Of a stretch of 64,000 nucleotides of DNA, positions 37,078 through 46,335 are shown piece by piece. Each line of letters opens with the position of its first letter. The first letter of the stretch is position 1. The notes below the pieces were generated by a model, which saw only the letters and a list, made by a program, of their open reading frames with translations, made no database searches and had not been told where the DNA came from. The position numbers and the translations under genes are program-made. The DNA is from Pseudomonas parakoreensis (lineage in GTDB: Bacteria > Pseudomonadota > Gammaproteobacteria > Pseudomonadales > Pseudomonadaceae), in contig NZ_BQHY01000006.1 of assembly GCF_021602155.1 (NCBI RefSeq), forward strand, positions 124,001 through 188,000, in the 5' to 3' direction.

Positions 37078-38022
37078 GTGGCCGCCTACAATTTGCGTCA
37101 GTTGAAATACTTCATCACCACCGTCGAATGCGGCAGCGTTGCCGAAGCCTCGCGCAAGCTGTACATCGCACAACCGGCGATCTCTACGGCGATCAAAGGT
37201 CTGGAAGACAGCTTCGCGGTGCAGCTGCTGATTCGCCATCACGCTCAGGGCGTATCCCTGACGCCGAGCGGTGCACGGTTCTTTCGCAAGGCGCAGGAGC
37301 TGTTGCGCATGGCTCGGGAGTTCGAGCAGAACGCCCTCGCCGATAACGACATCGTCGCCGGACAGATCGACATCGGCTGCTTCGAAACCGTCGCGCCGTT
37401 GTACCTGCCGCAATTGATCGCCGGGTTTTCCGCGCTGTATCCGGGCGTGAAAATCCGCATCCGCGACGGCGAGCAACAGGAACTGGTGCAAGGCCTGACC
37501 TCGGGCAGTTTCGACCTGGTGATCCTCTATGAACACGAACTCGATGCCACCATCCAGACCGAGCCGCTGATGCCGGCGCAACGGCCGTATGCGCTATTGC
37601 CGGCCGACCACCGTTTCGCCCAGTACAAGCAAGTGTCGCTGCGCGATCTGTGTCTGGAGCCGATGATTCTGCTCGACGTGCAGCCAAGCCGAACCTACTT
37701 CGTCAGCCTGTTCGAGGAACTGGGCCTGACCCCGCGCATCGAGTTCAGCTCGCCGTCGATCGAGATGGTCAGGGGCATGGTCGGTCAGGGTTTCGGTTTC
37801 TCGATCCTGGTGACCCGGCCCCACTCGGAATGCACCTATGACGGCAAGAAAGTGGTGTGCGTGGACATCGTCGAAGACGTCACCGGCTCAGGTCTGGTCG
37901 CCGCGTGGCTCAAGCGCGGGCAACTGACCAAACCGGCACAGCTGTTCGCCGACTATTGTCGCGAACAGTTGACCGCCAAGACCGCTGCCTGCCGCACCGA
38001 GCCATCAGGCAACCGGGACTGA
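37078..38022 (+). CDS. LysR-family regulator
   Basis: The 314-residue protein has the LysR winged helix-turn-helix (LRQLKYFITTVECGSVAEAS through QPAISTAIKGLE) and a periplasmic-binding-like effector domain. GTG 37078 has TGAGG at six bases. It is divergent from the aldehyde dehydrogenase and most likely activates it and the ABC operon. Its 3' end overlaps the convergent MFS gene by 18 bases. Confidence 0.9.
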   Translation: MAAYNLRQLKYFITTVECGSVAEASRKLYIAQPAISTAIKGLEDSFAVQLLIRHHAQGVSLTPSGARFFRKAQELLRMAREFEQNALADNDIVAGQIDIGCFETVAPLYLPQLIAGFSALYPGVKIRIRDGEQQELVQGLTSGSFDLVILYEHELDATIQTEPLMPAQRPYALLPADHRFAQYKQVSLRDLCLEPMILLDVQPSRTYFVSLFEELGLTPRIEFSSPSIEMVRGMVGQGFGFSILVTRPHSECTYDGKKVVCVDIVEDVTGSGLVAAWLKRGQLTKPAQLFADYCREQLTAKTAACRTEPSGNRD

Positions 38023-39189
38023 GCGCTGTTCCACGTCGATGCCGATCAACGGGCGTTTGAGCGCAATCGATACCCAGGCGCCCACGGCGGCGATGACGCA
38101 GGCGGCAAACCCCAACAGAAACGACATGAAGCTCAGCTCGTTGGCCACTGCCAGCAGGCCGAGCACGGCGGCGGTAGCTTCGGCAGCGCCCCAGACACAG
38201 GTCTGCACGGCCATCGCCACGGAACTGCGCCCGCGCCAGATCTTCACGGCCTGAGCCTGGTACAGCGGGCCGCAGATCATCTCGCCGATCACGATAAACA
38301 CCACCACGACAAACAGGATCGCCTGCGCCTGTGACGAAATGATCAACAGCAGGCAGCCCGCGCCGATCAACAGGTTGGAAACGATGACCCGCCACAACCG
38401 CGAGACACGCTGCGCGAATGAGGTCACGTAAACCTGGCTGAAGATGATGATCCCGCTGGCCACCAGAAACAGCACGCCGACCAGTTCACTGGAAAAGCGC
38501 TCGGTGGCATAGGTAGGGAACACGTAATAAAACTGCGCATAGCCGATCATGGTCAGAAAGTTGATCGCCATGAACGCCACCACCTTGGGCGATGCCTCGG
38601 TTTCGCCCGGCGTGGAAGCACGCGCGGCAAACGCCACGCCTGCACTACGCGCGACCTGCGGAATCAGCCGCGTGGAAGCCGTGGCCAGCACGCCCAACAA
38701 CAGCGGCAGGGCGACAAACCAGTAACCGGTGCCGGCAAGAATCAACGACGCCACGAACGGCGCGACCCCGGCCCCTGCGTTCGCCGCAACATTCTCGTAA
38801 GAGAGCACGCGTTCGTGCTCGCCCTCGCGAAAGTACTGCACGATGTAGGAAATCTGCGAGATCGTGGCGATCGAATTGGAGACACCGAACACCACAACCA
38901 GTACGACCCAGATCAACACGTTGGTAATGCCCATCGCGGCGGTGACCAGCATCAATAGCGCCGCCACCGCCACACAGAACAAGGCCAGGGCTATTTCCCG
39001 GCGTCGCTCGACCTTGTCCAGCATGCCCTGAAAAGCCAATGCGCCGATGCGGTTGGAGACAATCGCGAACCCGACAACGATCCCCGCCGCACTGGTACTG
39101 AGACCCACGGAGGCATTGAGCCAAATGGCCATGAACGGATAAAAACAGCTCCAGGCCGCGGACGAAAGAAACCGGACGAAGTAAATCAT
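38005..39189 (-). CDS. MFS exporter of the biosynthetic cluster
   Basis: The 394-residue, 12-helix MFS protein is the last gene of the eight-gene minus-strand operon. It resembles sugar/drug efflux carriers (MIYFVRFLSSAAWSCFYPFMAIWL at the start). Its position at the end of an apparent biosynthetic operon suggests export of the product, and thereby self-protection. Its start overlaps the ATP-grasp stop by four bases (ATGA at 39186-39189). Confidence 0.82.
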   Translation of the reverse strand: MIYFVRFLSSAAWSCFYPFMAIWLNASVGLSTSAAGIVVGFAIVSNRIGALAFQGMLDKVERRREIALALFCVAVAALLMLVTAAMGITNVLIWVVLVVVFGVSNSIATISQISYIVQYFREGEHERVLSYENVAANAGAGVAPFVASLILAGTGYWFVALPLLLGVLATASTRLIPQVARSAGVAFAARASTPGETEASPKVVAFMAINFLTMIGYAQFYYVFPTYATERFSSELVGVLFLVASGIIIFSQVYVTSFAQRVSRLWRVIVSNLLIGAGCLLLIISSQAQAILFVVVVFIVIGEMICGPLYQAQAVKIWRGRSSVAMAVQTCVWGAAEATAAVLGLLAVANELSFMSFLLGFAACVIAAVGAWVSIALKRPLIGIDVEQRSVPVA

Positions 39190-40436
39190 TTGAATACCGG
39201 GCTTCTAGGGCCGCGATCGGTCAGGACACGTACCTGGCCAATCTCGCGCGCGACGACATCGGCATAGCCGGTGAGCATGCCGACCCAAGCGTAGTCGGAC
39301 GTGCCGATGGGCTGGATCACGCTGCCGACGTTGGCAATGGGCGTGTGAATGGAAGCCATCGGCGGAATCTCCCAGTCATGCACGACGGCTTCGTGATCCA
39401 GGCAGTACCAGTAGCTCAGGGTCTGGCGGCAAGATTCGACCGGCTGGTATTGAAGCGCAGCCTCCAGCAAGCCCAGTGGCAGCAGCGCCACGTGCTGCAG
39501 GACGGTCGCTGGCGCCAGATCGTAGGCCAGCGCAATCTGTTCAACGATGCTCGCGCCGCCCAGGCGCCCCATGTTGGCATCGATCAGATAAGCCGTGGCG
39601 TCGTTCGCAATGAACTCGCAATGGAAGAAGCCATTGTCGAACCCTGAACGGGCAATCAGATCGCGGACCGCCTTCTCGATTTTCGCACGCACGGGCAAGG
39701 CCATGCGGGCGTCGGCCGGGAACTGGTTGGCAACCTCCGTGAATCCCACTCGGTCGCGCCTGGACAGTCCGAGGAAGACCACCCGCCCCTCCTGGGCAAA
39801 GCCTTCCAGGCTGACGAGATCACCCGCGCAATGCGCCTGGACAATCCAGGCAGTGTCTTGCGGGTCGTCGATTCCGCTGTTCAGGATGGCGGCGCGGATT
39901 ACTGCGCCAGGGTCAGCGTCCGGTGCAATCGAGAGCAGGGTGGTGGCCACCGCGCCAGAGCCGACCGAGGGTTTGAGCACCACATCGTTTTGTTGCCCGG
40001 GTGTCAGCCAGGGAATGACCACGTCGCCATCGCTCAGCGACACACAGGTCTCGGCGGGCACATGTTCCGGGATCAAGCGGCCGACGAAGCCCTTGGAGGA
40101 CAGCCGGGCAAACACCTCAGGCGGCGCCTTGAAGCCGAATTCTTCGGCAATCGCGGATACGACCGGGAACAACTCGTCAAAGAATGTCGTGATGCTGCGA
40201 ATCACGCCAACCAGTGCGGGATGGGCGTTCAGGTAAGCGGACAGCGCGACTCTGTCGGTAAAGGCAGGAATGCAGGTGACCCCTTCGAACACGTTTTTCG
40301 CCGCGCCATGAAAACCCGAGGGATCAACGGACAGTATCGGTTCGAAGCCCGCACCGCGGATCGCCTCGCACACGTACTTGATGGAGACCTTGTTGATGCC
40401 CACTATCAAAATATGATCCATATCTTTCACATCCAT
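39186..40436 (-). CDS. ATP-grasp ligase
   Basis: The protein of about 416 residues has an N-terminal preATP-grasp fold (MDHILIVGINKVSIKYV) and a central ATP-grasp domain with DVVLKPSVGSGA (ATP-binding Lys/Gly loop) and the metal-binding FHCEFI...YLIDANMGRLGG. Such stand-alone ATP-grasp enzymes in biosynthetic operons usually join a carboxylate to an amine through an acyl-phosphate, as in BacD (bacilysin) and DdaF (dapdiamide). Substrates are unknown. The start is uncertain: ATG 40436, GTG 40430 (AAGGA well placed) and ATG 40421 are all in frame. Confidence 0.83.
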   Translation of the reverse strand: MDVKDMDHILIVGINKVSIKYVCEAIRGAGFEPILSVDPSGFHGAAKNVFEGVTCIPAFTDRVALSAYLNAHPALVGVIRSITTFFDELFPVVSAIAEEFGFKAPPEVFARLSSKGFVGRLIPEHVPAETCVSLSDGDVVIPWLTPGQQNDVVLKPSVGSGAVATTLLSIAPDADPGAVIRAAILNSGIDDPQDTAWIVQAHCAGDLVSLEGFAQEGRVVFLGLSRRDRVGFTEVANQFPADARMALPVRAKIEKAVRDLIARSGFDNGFFHCEFIANDATAYLIDANMGRLGGASIVEQIALAYDLAPATVLQHVALLPLGLLEAALQYQPVESCRQTLSYWYCLDHEAVVHDWEIPPMASIHTPIANVGSVIQPIGTSDYAWVGMLTGYADVVAREIGQVRVLTDRGPRSPVFK

Positions 40437-40459
40437 CCTTAAAAACAAAAATTCGACCG

Positions 40460-41842
40460 TTATCGAGCGTCAACCCGTAACGATTGATACATCTTGCCGG
40501 GGTTGAACAGGTTGTCCGGATCCAGGGCCGATTTGATGGCTCTCATGAATTGCAGCGCTGCGCCGTGTTGCGCCGACATCCACTTCAGTTTTCCCTGCCC
40601 TACCCCGTGCTCGCCGCTGACGGTGCCGCCGAACGACAACGCGCGACTCGACAGCCGGCTGAGGAACGCCTGAATGTCCGCACTTTCGTCTTCACCTTCA
40701 TCGAGCATGATCAGCAGGTGAAAATTACCGTCACCGACATGACCGATAAGCGGCGCATCAAGACCGGAGGCCGCAATGTCGGCGGCCGTGGCGCTGATGC
40801 AGGCACTCAGACAGGACAGCGGGACGCAGACATCGGTGGCCAGCCCCTTGCGGCCTTTGTAAAAAGCGTGAAAGGCCCACCAGGCGTCATGTCGGGCTTT
40901 CCACAGGGCCGTGCGTTCTTCAAGGCGCTCAGAGATCCTGACCTGCCCGCCGTACTCACCGGCGCAATCCTTGAACAGCTCGACACTGCTGGCGACCGTC
41001 GACCGGTCGCCGTGGAACTCCAGAAACAGATGCGGCGTTTCCACCAGCCCCAGTGCCGCAGAATAGGCATTGCACGCACGCACCGCCGTGGCATCCAGCA
41101 GCTCGATCCGGGCGATCGAGAGTCCTTGGCCCAGGGCACTGGCCACCGTCTGTACCGCGTTATCCACCGAGTCGAACGAACAGACACCGGCAACAATGGC
41201 CTCGGGCACCGGATGCAGGCGCACTTGCAGTTCGCTGAAGATGCCCAGAGTGCCCTCTGAACCGATGGCAATCGCCAGCAGATCCAGACCCATGGCCGAT
41301 TTGGGCGCGCGGGAACCAATGGCGGCGACCGAGCCGTCCGCCATGATCCAGCGTGCGGCTTTGACATTCCCGGCCATGGTCCCGTAGCGCACCGAGTTGG
41401 TCCCCGATGCACGGGTCGCCGCCATTCCGCCCATGGAAGCGTTGGCGCCAGGATCGACGGAAAAGAACAGTCCGGTCTCACGCAAGTGGCTGTTGAGTTG
41501 CTCGCGGGTAACGCCCGGCTGAACCGTGGCGGTCATGTCGGTGACGTTCACATCGACAATCGCGTTCATTTCCGAGCAGTCGACGCAGACGCCACCCTGT
41601 GGCGCATTGATCTGCCCTTCGAGGGACGAACGCGCACCCGACGGGATCAGCGCCACGCCGTACTCACGGCAAAGCTTCACGACCTGAACGATTTCGTCTT
41701 CGCTGCGAACGGTCACTACCGCATCGGGGGGACTCAGCTCGATGCCGGGAGGCGCCTGGCAGAACTGTTGCCGGATTCCCTGTTCGAGCCTCAAGCGTTC
41801 GCCGAACAACTGACGCAGTTTTTCTACGACTGGAGCATTCAT
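40460..41842 (-). CDS. FAD-linked 2-hydroxyacid dehydrogenase (GlcD/DLD type)
   Basis: The 460-residue flavoprotein of the VAO/FAD_binding_4 family has the FAD-pyrophosphate region ALIPSGARSSLEGQ and DPGANASMGGMAATRASG, and the C-terminal FAD-oxidase motif TVSGEHGVGQGKL. Relatives oxidise D-lactate, glycolate or D-2-hydroxyglutarate. In this operon it may turn a 2-hydroxy acid into the 2-oxo acid used by the neighbouring aminotransferase; this is inferred from the pairing. Confidence 0.87.
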   Translation of the reverse strand: MNAPVVEKLRQLFGERLRLEQGIRQQFCQAPPGIELSPPDAVVTVRSEDEIVQVVKLCREYGVALIPSGARSSLEGQINAPQGGVCVDCSEMNAIVDVNVTDMTATVQPGVTREQLNSHLRETGLFFSVDPGANASMGGMAATRASGTNSVRYGTMAGNVKAARWIMADGSVAAIGSRAPKSAMGLDLLAIAIGSEGTLGIFSELQVRLHPVPEAIVAGVCSFDSVDNAVQTVASALGQGLSIARIELLDATAVRACNAYSAALGLVETPHLFLEFHGDRSTVASSVELFKDCAGEYGGQVRISERLEERTALWKARHDAWWAFHAFYKGRKGLATDVCVPLSCLSACISATAADIAASGLDAPLIGHVGDGNFHLLIMLDEGEDESADIQAFLSRLSSRALSFGGTVSGEHGVGQGKLKWMSAQHGAALQFMRAIKSALDPDNLFNPGKMYQSLRVDAR

Positions 41843-41981
41843 TCATCTCATCCCTGTTCTGACTGATGACGGCCGGGTTGCGGTTCTGCGCCCCGTTTTC
41901 TGTACTGTCCGCGCACTCCTGTGAACGGTTGGTTCTTGCCGGGCCATGCCACACAGAAGCGGCGAAGCGCCCGGCAGTTGT

Positions 41982-42914
41982 TCACTCCTCGTCTTTTTCA
42001 CCGACGCGGGCCGCGCGCCCGTCGTACTCCGGACGCCCGGAAACCACCAGCCCGAAGAAATAAGGCTGTGCGCCTGAATCCTCCAGCTGACGGCCAGACT
42101 TGTTATGCACTTCGATGACCGAGAACAGGTCCACCAGACGGTCCTGAATCTGTTCTATTTCGGCGTCCTTGAGTGTCACCATCGAGCTGTATTTGAAAGA
42201 GCCTGAAACATCGAAGTATTCGCTCTTCTCCGGTTTGAGCAGCGACCGGTCCACTTCATGGCGCAGGAACTGATCCTTCAACTTCAACGCATCCACCGTC
42301 CTGGGCATCCTCAACGTGGGTGCATGCCGGACAAACGGGTCATCCGGCGTTGCGCGCGGCTTGGAGACCAGGTTCAGGAACGCTTCAGTGTCCTGGTCAT
42401 AAGCCAGACCGATCTGCTGGCACACCAGCTGAATCTCCGCCACTGAGGCACTGTCGACCATGTAGAGATACGTCATCAATGGCAGCAGTTCGAACTGCGC
42501 CTCGAACGCGGCGATCACCTCTTCGGTGACAATGAACTCACGCTCGTAGCGACTCAGGCTCAGGGCCCGGCGCAAGATTCTGGAGTCGTGTTCGCGCAGT
42601 TCCAGGCGCGAAGTGAGATCGGTCACCTCGACGCCTTTGCCGAACAACATTTCGTGGACGTCCGCCGGCAACAAATCCCTGAAGTAGTGCCAGAAATAAT
42701 CAAAACTGGCTTTACTGGCCGCGTCGATGCCAAGGTGATCATGCAGTTCGACGGCAGCATCGATACTCAGGTATTTCCTTCCGGCCTCGACGTCGCGGTA
42801 GTAATTGGCCGAGAACGGAATATTGACCTCGTCGAGAAACGTGGAGATCTTCAGATGCCCCGCGTCGATTCGAAACTGCATGAGAAATGCGCCAAACGCA
42901 CGTTTGCTATCCAA
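41982..42914 (-). CDS. HTH regulator-like protein of the biosynthetic cluster
   Basis: The protein of about 310 residues begins with an XRE/Cro-like helix-turn-helix region (FRIDAGHLKISTFLDEVNI...YYRDVEAGRKYLSIDAAVELHDHLGI), followed by about 230 residues I do not recognise. It may be the cluster-specific regulator. No ATG is available near the start; TTG 42914, overlapping the end of the AlaX gene and preceded by GGCGGAAGAG, is preferred, and TTG 42944 is also possible. The gap of 140 bases to the next gene holds no gene. Confidence 0.65.
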   Translation of the reverse strand: MDSKRAFGAFLMQFRIDAGHLKISTFLDEVNIPFSANYYRDVEAGRKYLSIDAAVELHDHLGIDAASKASFDYFWHYFRDLLPADVHEMLFGKGVEVTDLTSRLELREHDSRILRRALSLSRYEREFIVTEEVIAAFEAQFELLPLMTYLYMVDSASVAEIQLVCQQIGLAYDQDTEAFLNLVSKPRATPDDPFVRHAPTLRMPRTVDALKLKDQFLRHEVDRSLLKPEKSEYFDVSGSFKYSSMVTLKDAEIEQIQDRLVDLFSVIEVHNKSGRQLEDSGAQPYFFGLVVSGRPEYDGRAARVGEKDEE

Positions 42915-43647
42915 GCTCTTCCGCCTCTGCCGACAAAGTGACAATCACTCTGGTCGTGTTTTTCTTGATCTTCATACTGGAAGTCACCACGCCTATTTCT
43001 TGCGTATTACGCACATGAACGCCCCCACAGGGGATTGACCAGTCTTCGCATTGCCACCAACGAAATCCCTGTCCCTGGCGGGTATCCGCTTCCGTACGAA
43101 TCTCATGACTTGCAGAGCAAAACTCGTTCAAGGCATCTGTTGCGCGCCTCAGACTGTCTTCGTCGAACTCACCGACAAACTCGTATTGGTTCTCGCCACC
43201 CTCGTCGCTCAGCGGCGAACGAACCGGATGCGCAATCGCTCGCCCGAGCGTCCGCTCGAGCATGCAATGAATCAAATGCATCGCCGAATGAACCCGCATC
43301 TGATGATATCGCAATGACCAATCCAGCGTGGCGGTCGCCTGCCGGTCGCTCACCTGCGTCTGCAGCTCAGCGAACGTTTCGTCGTCAATGCTCAGGTAAT
43401 GCCTGATCTGATCGTCCCGTTTTTTCGTCGCGACGATCTCCAGCGTGCGCAGTGCCTCACCCTCCCCCGCGAGCGGAATGTTCAATACCCCCCGATCGCC
43501 CAGTTGCCCGCCTCCCTGGGGGTAGAACACGGTTTCGCCGAGGAGTGCGAAAGGCAGACCGGCGTCGTCGCGCTCCAGTCGATCAACTCGGCAGTCCAGT
43601 TGCTTCAAGTAGGGTTCAGCGTGAAACAACGTCAGCGTCTGGCTCAT
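42907..43647 (-). CDS. AlaX-type tRNA-editing hydrolase
   Basis: The 246-residue protein matches free-standing AlaX proteins, relatives of the AlaRS editing domain that remove wrongly attached Ser or Gly from tRNA-Ala. The zinc-binding residues are intact: H120 and H124 (HSAMH) and C207 and H211 (CGGVH), and FYPQGGGQLGDRG is conserved. It lies within a biosynthetic operon, which is unusual for a quality-control enzyme and suggests protection from a product that can be mischarged to tRNA, or a hydrolase reused in the pathway. ATG 43647 has GAGG at six bases. Confidence 0.88.
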   Translation of the reverse strand: MSQTLTLFHAEPYLKQLDCRVDRLERDDAGLPFALLGETVFYPQGGGQLGDRGVLNIPLAGEGEALRTLEIVATKKRDDQIRHYLSIDDETFAELQTQVSDRQATATLDWSLRYHQMRVHSAMHLIHCMLERTLGRAIAHPVRSPLSDEGGENQYEFVGEFDEDSLRRATDALNEFCSASHEIRTEADTRQGQGFRWWQCEDWSIPCGGVHVRNTQEIGVVTSSMKIKKNTTRVIVTLSAEAEELG

Positions 43648-43689
43648 TTTTACCTCAGTCAAGGTTTCACTGATCTTGCCCTGCCGGCC

Positions 43690-44751
43690 TCAGGCAAGTT
43701 CCAGGGTTTGCAGTTTTTGCTTCAGTACAGCGCGCAACCGGGTCATCTGCGCCTGGTTGCCGAAGGAGATTCGCAGACACGTCTCAAGACCATAGTCGGT
43801 CAACCGGGACGTCAGGAAACCTTCCCTCTCCAGATGCTGATGCAAATCCTGGCAGCGTGGCGCGGTGACGCATTCGACGAAAACAAAGTTGACGCAGCGG
43901 CTTCTGGCTTCAATGCCGTGAGACTTGAACAGGCTCACGAGCTCCTGCCCCCACGCCTGACAATACGCCGCCGTTTTGTCCAGATGATCGCCGTCCTGCA
44001 GGACGTATTCGCCTGCCAGGGCGGAAAACGAACTGACGTTGTACGGCGCACGCCGCGCTTGCAGCGCCGGCACCTGATCGCCGCTCGCATAAGCCCAGCC
44101 AAGGCGCAGGCCGGCAATACCGTAGGCCTTGGAAAACGTGCGCAGGCATATCGCGTTTTCCCGGCTGTTGACGATCTGAATGCCAGCCGTGTTTTCCCGA
44201 TCCGGCGCAAACTCTGCGTACGCTTCGTCGATGATGACGGTCGTGCCGGGTGGAATCAGCGCCACCAGCGATAACAGCTGCGAGGGCAACAGATAGTCGC
44301 CCAATGGATTGGATGGATTGACCAGGACCACGACGTCGGGCTTTTGCTCAAGAGCAAGTTGCAATGCCGCCTCATAGTCGCCGCTGGCATCCGGGGTCAT
44401 CTCGCTGTAGTTGGCCCCCAGCAACGCGGCCCGGATTTTGTACATCTTGAAGCAGTGCTGCTGCGTCACGATGCGACTGCCGGGCTTCAACAGGCTACGC
44501 AACGCAATGTCGATCAGTTCGTCCGAACCGGCGCCCACCACGACGCGCTCGGGATCGACGCGCCAGCGCTCGCCGATTGCCAGGCGCAGAGACTTGTAAG
44601 TGACTTCGGGGTATTCGCTGAGCAGCGTCGGCATCGAGGCGCACAGCTGCAGGGCCAGGCCCGATGCACCCAGCGGATTTTCGTTGGCATGCAGCCGGAC
44701 CGGCTCAGTGATTGACGTTGCCAACAGGTCACTCTTTCCCGACGAACTCAT
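43690..44751 (-). CDS. HisC-like aminotransferase
   Basis: The 353-residue PLP-dependent aminotransferase of fold type I most resembles histidinol-phosphate aminotransferases, which often also act on aromatic amino acids. LHANENPLG, NPSNPLGDY, the cofactor-binding IIDEAYAEF and the Schiff-base K208 in TFSKAYGIAGLRLGW are present. Its ATG overlaps the stop of the MIO enzyme gene by four bases. In this operon it is unlikely to serve histidine synthesis; it probably transaminates an aryl-pyruvate-like acid. Confidence 0.85.
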   Translation of the reverse strand: MSSSGKSDLLATSITEPVRLHANENPLGASGLALQLCASMPTLLSEYPEVTYKSLRLAIGERWRVDPERVVVGAGSDELIDIALRSLLKPGSRIVTQQHCFKMYKIRAALLGANYSEMTPDASGDYEAALQLALEQKPDVVVLVNPSNPLGDYLLPSQLLSLVALIPPGTTVIIDEAYAEFAPDRENTAGIQIVNSRENAICLRTFSKAYGIAGLRLGWAYASGDQVPALQARRAPYNVSSFSALAGEYVLQDGDHLDKTAAYCQAWGQELVSLFKSHGIEARSRCVNFVFVECVTAPRCQDLHQHLEREGFLTSRLTDYGLETCLRISFGNQAQMTRLRAVLKQKLQTLELA

Positions 44752-46331
44752 CGGCCGTGCCCTCCCAGTACCTGGGTAACGAGCGCTTCCAGGTAAGCGG
44801 TCAACGCCACATCCCGATCCAGATATGGAATGTGTTCACGCACCCGCGCATGCCAGGCGCGGCCCTTCGGCCCGAGTCTGGCGTTGCCACGGATATCGGC
44901 GGCCTGGGCTGCACAGATCAGCTCAAACGCGACGACGTAACGCGTGTTCTGCAGCACTTCGGTCACCCGGCGCGCGGCGACAAGACCGAAGGAAACCACG
45001 TCCTGGAAATCGCCGGTGGTGGTCAGGGTCTGGATCGAGACGGGGGTGGCCAGCGAACGGTTTTCTGCCGTCAGCGACGCCGACATGAATTGCCCGCCCA
45101 TGAGGCCGAAACGCAGGCCACCGTTTTCCGCGCACAGGAATGACGGCAGGCCATTGCTGTTGGCTTTGGTCAGGAAGCGATCAATCCGCCGATCCGAAAG
45201 ATTGCACAGGGTGATGATGGATATCGTCAGGTAGTCCATGGCCGAAGCGATGTATTGCCCATGAAAATGGCCATTGTGAAAAACCTCGCCGTTTTCAGGG
45301 GTGATCAACGGGTTGTCGTTGGACGAGTTCAGTTCGTTGCCGACCACGCGCTCGACAAATTCGATGGTCTCCAGCACCGGCCCGAGGATTTGCGGCGTGC
45401 AGCGAATGGAATAGGCATCTTCGATGGGCATGTCTTCCTGGCGTACCTGGTCGGTGCGCAGGGCGCTCAATTGCGAAGAGAGTTCAAGATCGTCAATCGC
45501 CAGTTCCGAGCCTTGCAGATCGGCCCAGATGGCCTCGGCAATTTTTTGCTGGCCCAGGTGCGGTTTCAACTGGTGAACATCCGGATGGAAAGGACGTACC
45601 CGAGCCTGCAGCGCTTCAAACGAGAAGGCCGAGATCGACGTGTATTGTTCGAGCAGTTCCCGGGCTTCAACCACATTCATCGCCGCCACCGCGACCATGC
45701 AGGAGGTGCCATTGATCAGCGCCAGCCCTTCCTTGTAACTCAGGTGCAGCGGCGCCAGGCCCAATTGCTCGAGCGCTTGCGCCGCCGGAATCCGGACACC
45801 GTTGAGGTAGGCATGACCGTCCCCGGTCAGCATCCGCGCAACCGCCGCCAGCGGCCCCAGGTCGCCACTGGTCCCCAACGAGCCCTTGCTCGGGATTTCC
45901 GGGATCAGGCCGGCGTTGTAAATGGCGATGTAGCGGTCGAAATTTTCCAGCGAAAGTGCCGAGTTGCCACGGGACAGCGATACGATCCGCGCAAACATGG
46001 TGGCTCGCGCCACACTGTCCGGGAACCGCTCGGCAACGTTGGTCGAGACGCCCTGAATCAGGTTCGATTGAAGCTCGTGGGCTTTGTCGATGGGCACCAG
46101 ATGGTCAACGAAACCACCCATCCCGGTGTTCACCCCATAAATCACCGCGCCTTGTGCAACCAGATTTTCCAGGGCGTCTCGCGATGCCTGAACCCGTTGC
46201 CGGGTGGCTTGCGAAGCGACCACCTTTGCCCCGGGCCGGGAATACCTGATCAAGTCCTTGAGACTGACATCGACGCCGGGGGTCAGTACAAACGTGCTAT
46301 CCGACGTGAAGTTTCTTTCCTGAATCGTCAT
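44748..46331 (-). CDS. MIO aminomutase/ammonia-lyase, AdmH/PaPAM-like
   Basis: The 527-residue protein belongs to the MIO enzymes (histidine, phenylalanine and tyrosine ammonia-lyases and aminomutases). The cofactor-forming triad is T154-S155-G156 (SLGTSGDLGPLA) instead of the common Ala-Ser-Gly. The catalytic Tyr is Y65 (VIYGVNTGMGGF), the selectivity position after LQSNL is V95, and Y307/R310 lie in EDAYSIR. These are each 13 residues before the positions I recall for Pantoea phenylalanine aminomutase AdmH (Y78, V108, T167, Y320, R323; 541 residues). Formation of beta-phenylalanine or cinnamate from Phe is the best guess. ATG 46331 follows AGGGA. Confidence 0.88.
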   Translation of the reverse strand: MTIQERNFTSDSTFVLTPGVDVSLKDLIRYSRPGAKVVASQATRQRVQASRDALENLVAQGAVIYGVNTGMGGFVDHLVPIDKAHELQSNLIQGVSTNVAERFPDSVARATMFARIVSLSRGNSALSLENFDRYIAIYNAGLIPEIPSKGSLGTSGDLGPLAAVARMLTGDGHAYLNGVRIPAAQALEQLGLAPLHLSYKEGLALINGTSCMVAVAAMNVVEARELLEQYTSISAFSFEALQARVRPFHPDVHQLKPHLGQQKIAEAIWADLQGSELAIDDLELSSQLSALRTDQVRQEDMPIEDAYSIRCTPQILGPVLETIEFVERVVGNELNSSNDNPLITPENGEVFHNGHFHGQYIASAMDYLTISIITLCNLSDRRIDRFLTKANSNGLPSFLCAENGGLRFGLMGGQFMSASLTAENRSLATPVSIQTLTTTGDFQDVVSFGLVAARRVTEVLQNTRYVVAFELICAAQAADIRGNARLGPKGRAWHARVREHIPYLDRDVALTAYLEALVTQVLGGHGR

Positions 46332-46335
46332 CTTT

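Noticed and set aside
44748-46331. Housekeeping histidine ammonia-lyase (hutH)
   Set aside because: No hutU, hutI or hutG genes are near, the triad is TSG and the surrounding genes are biosynthetic.
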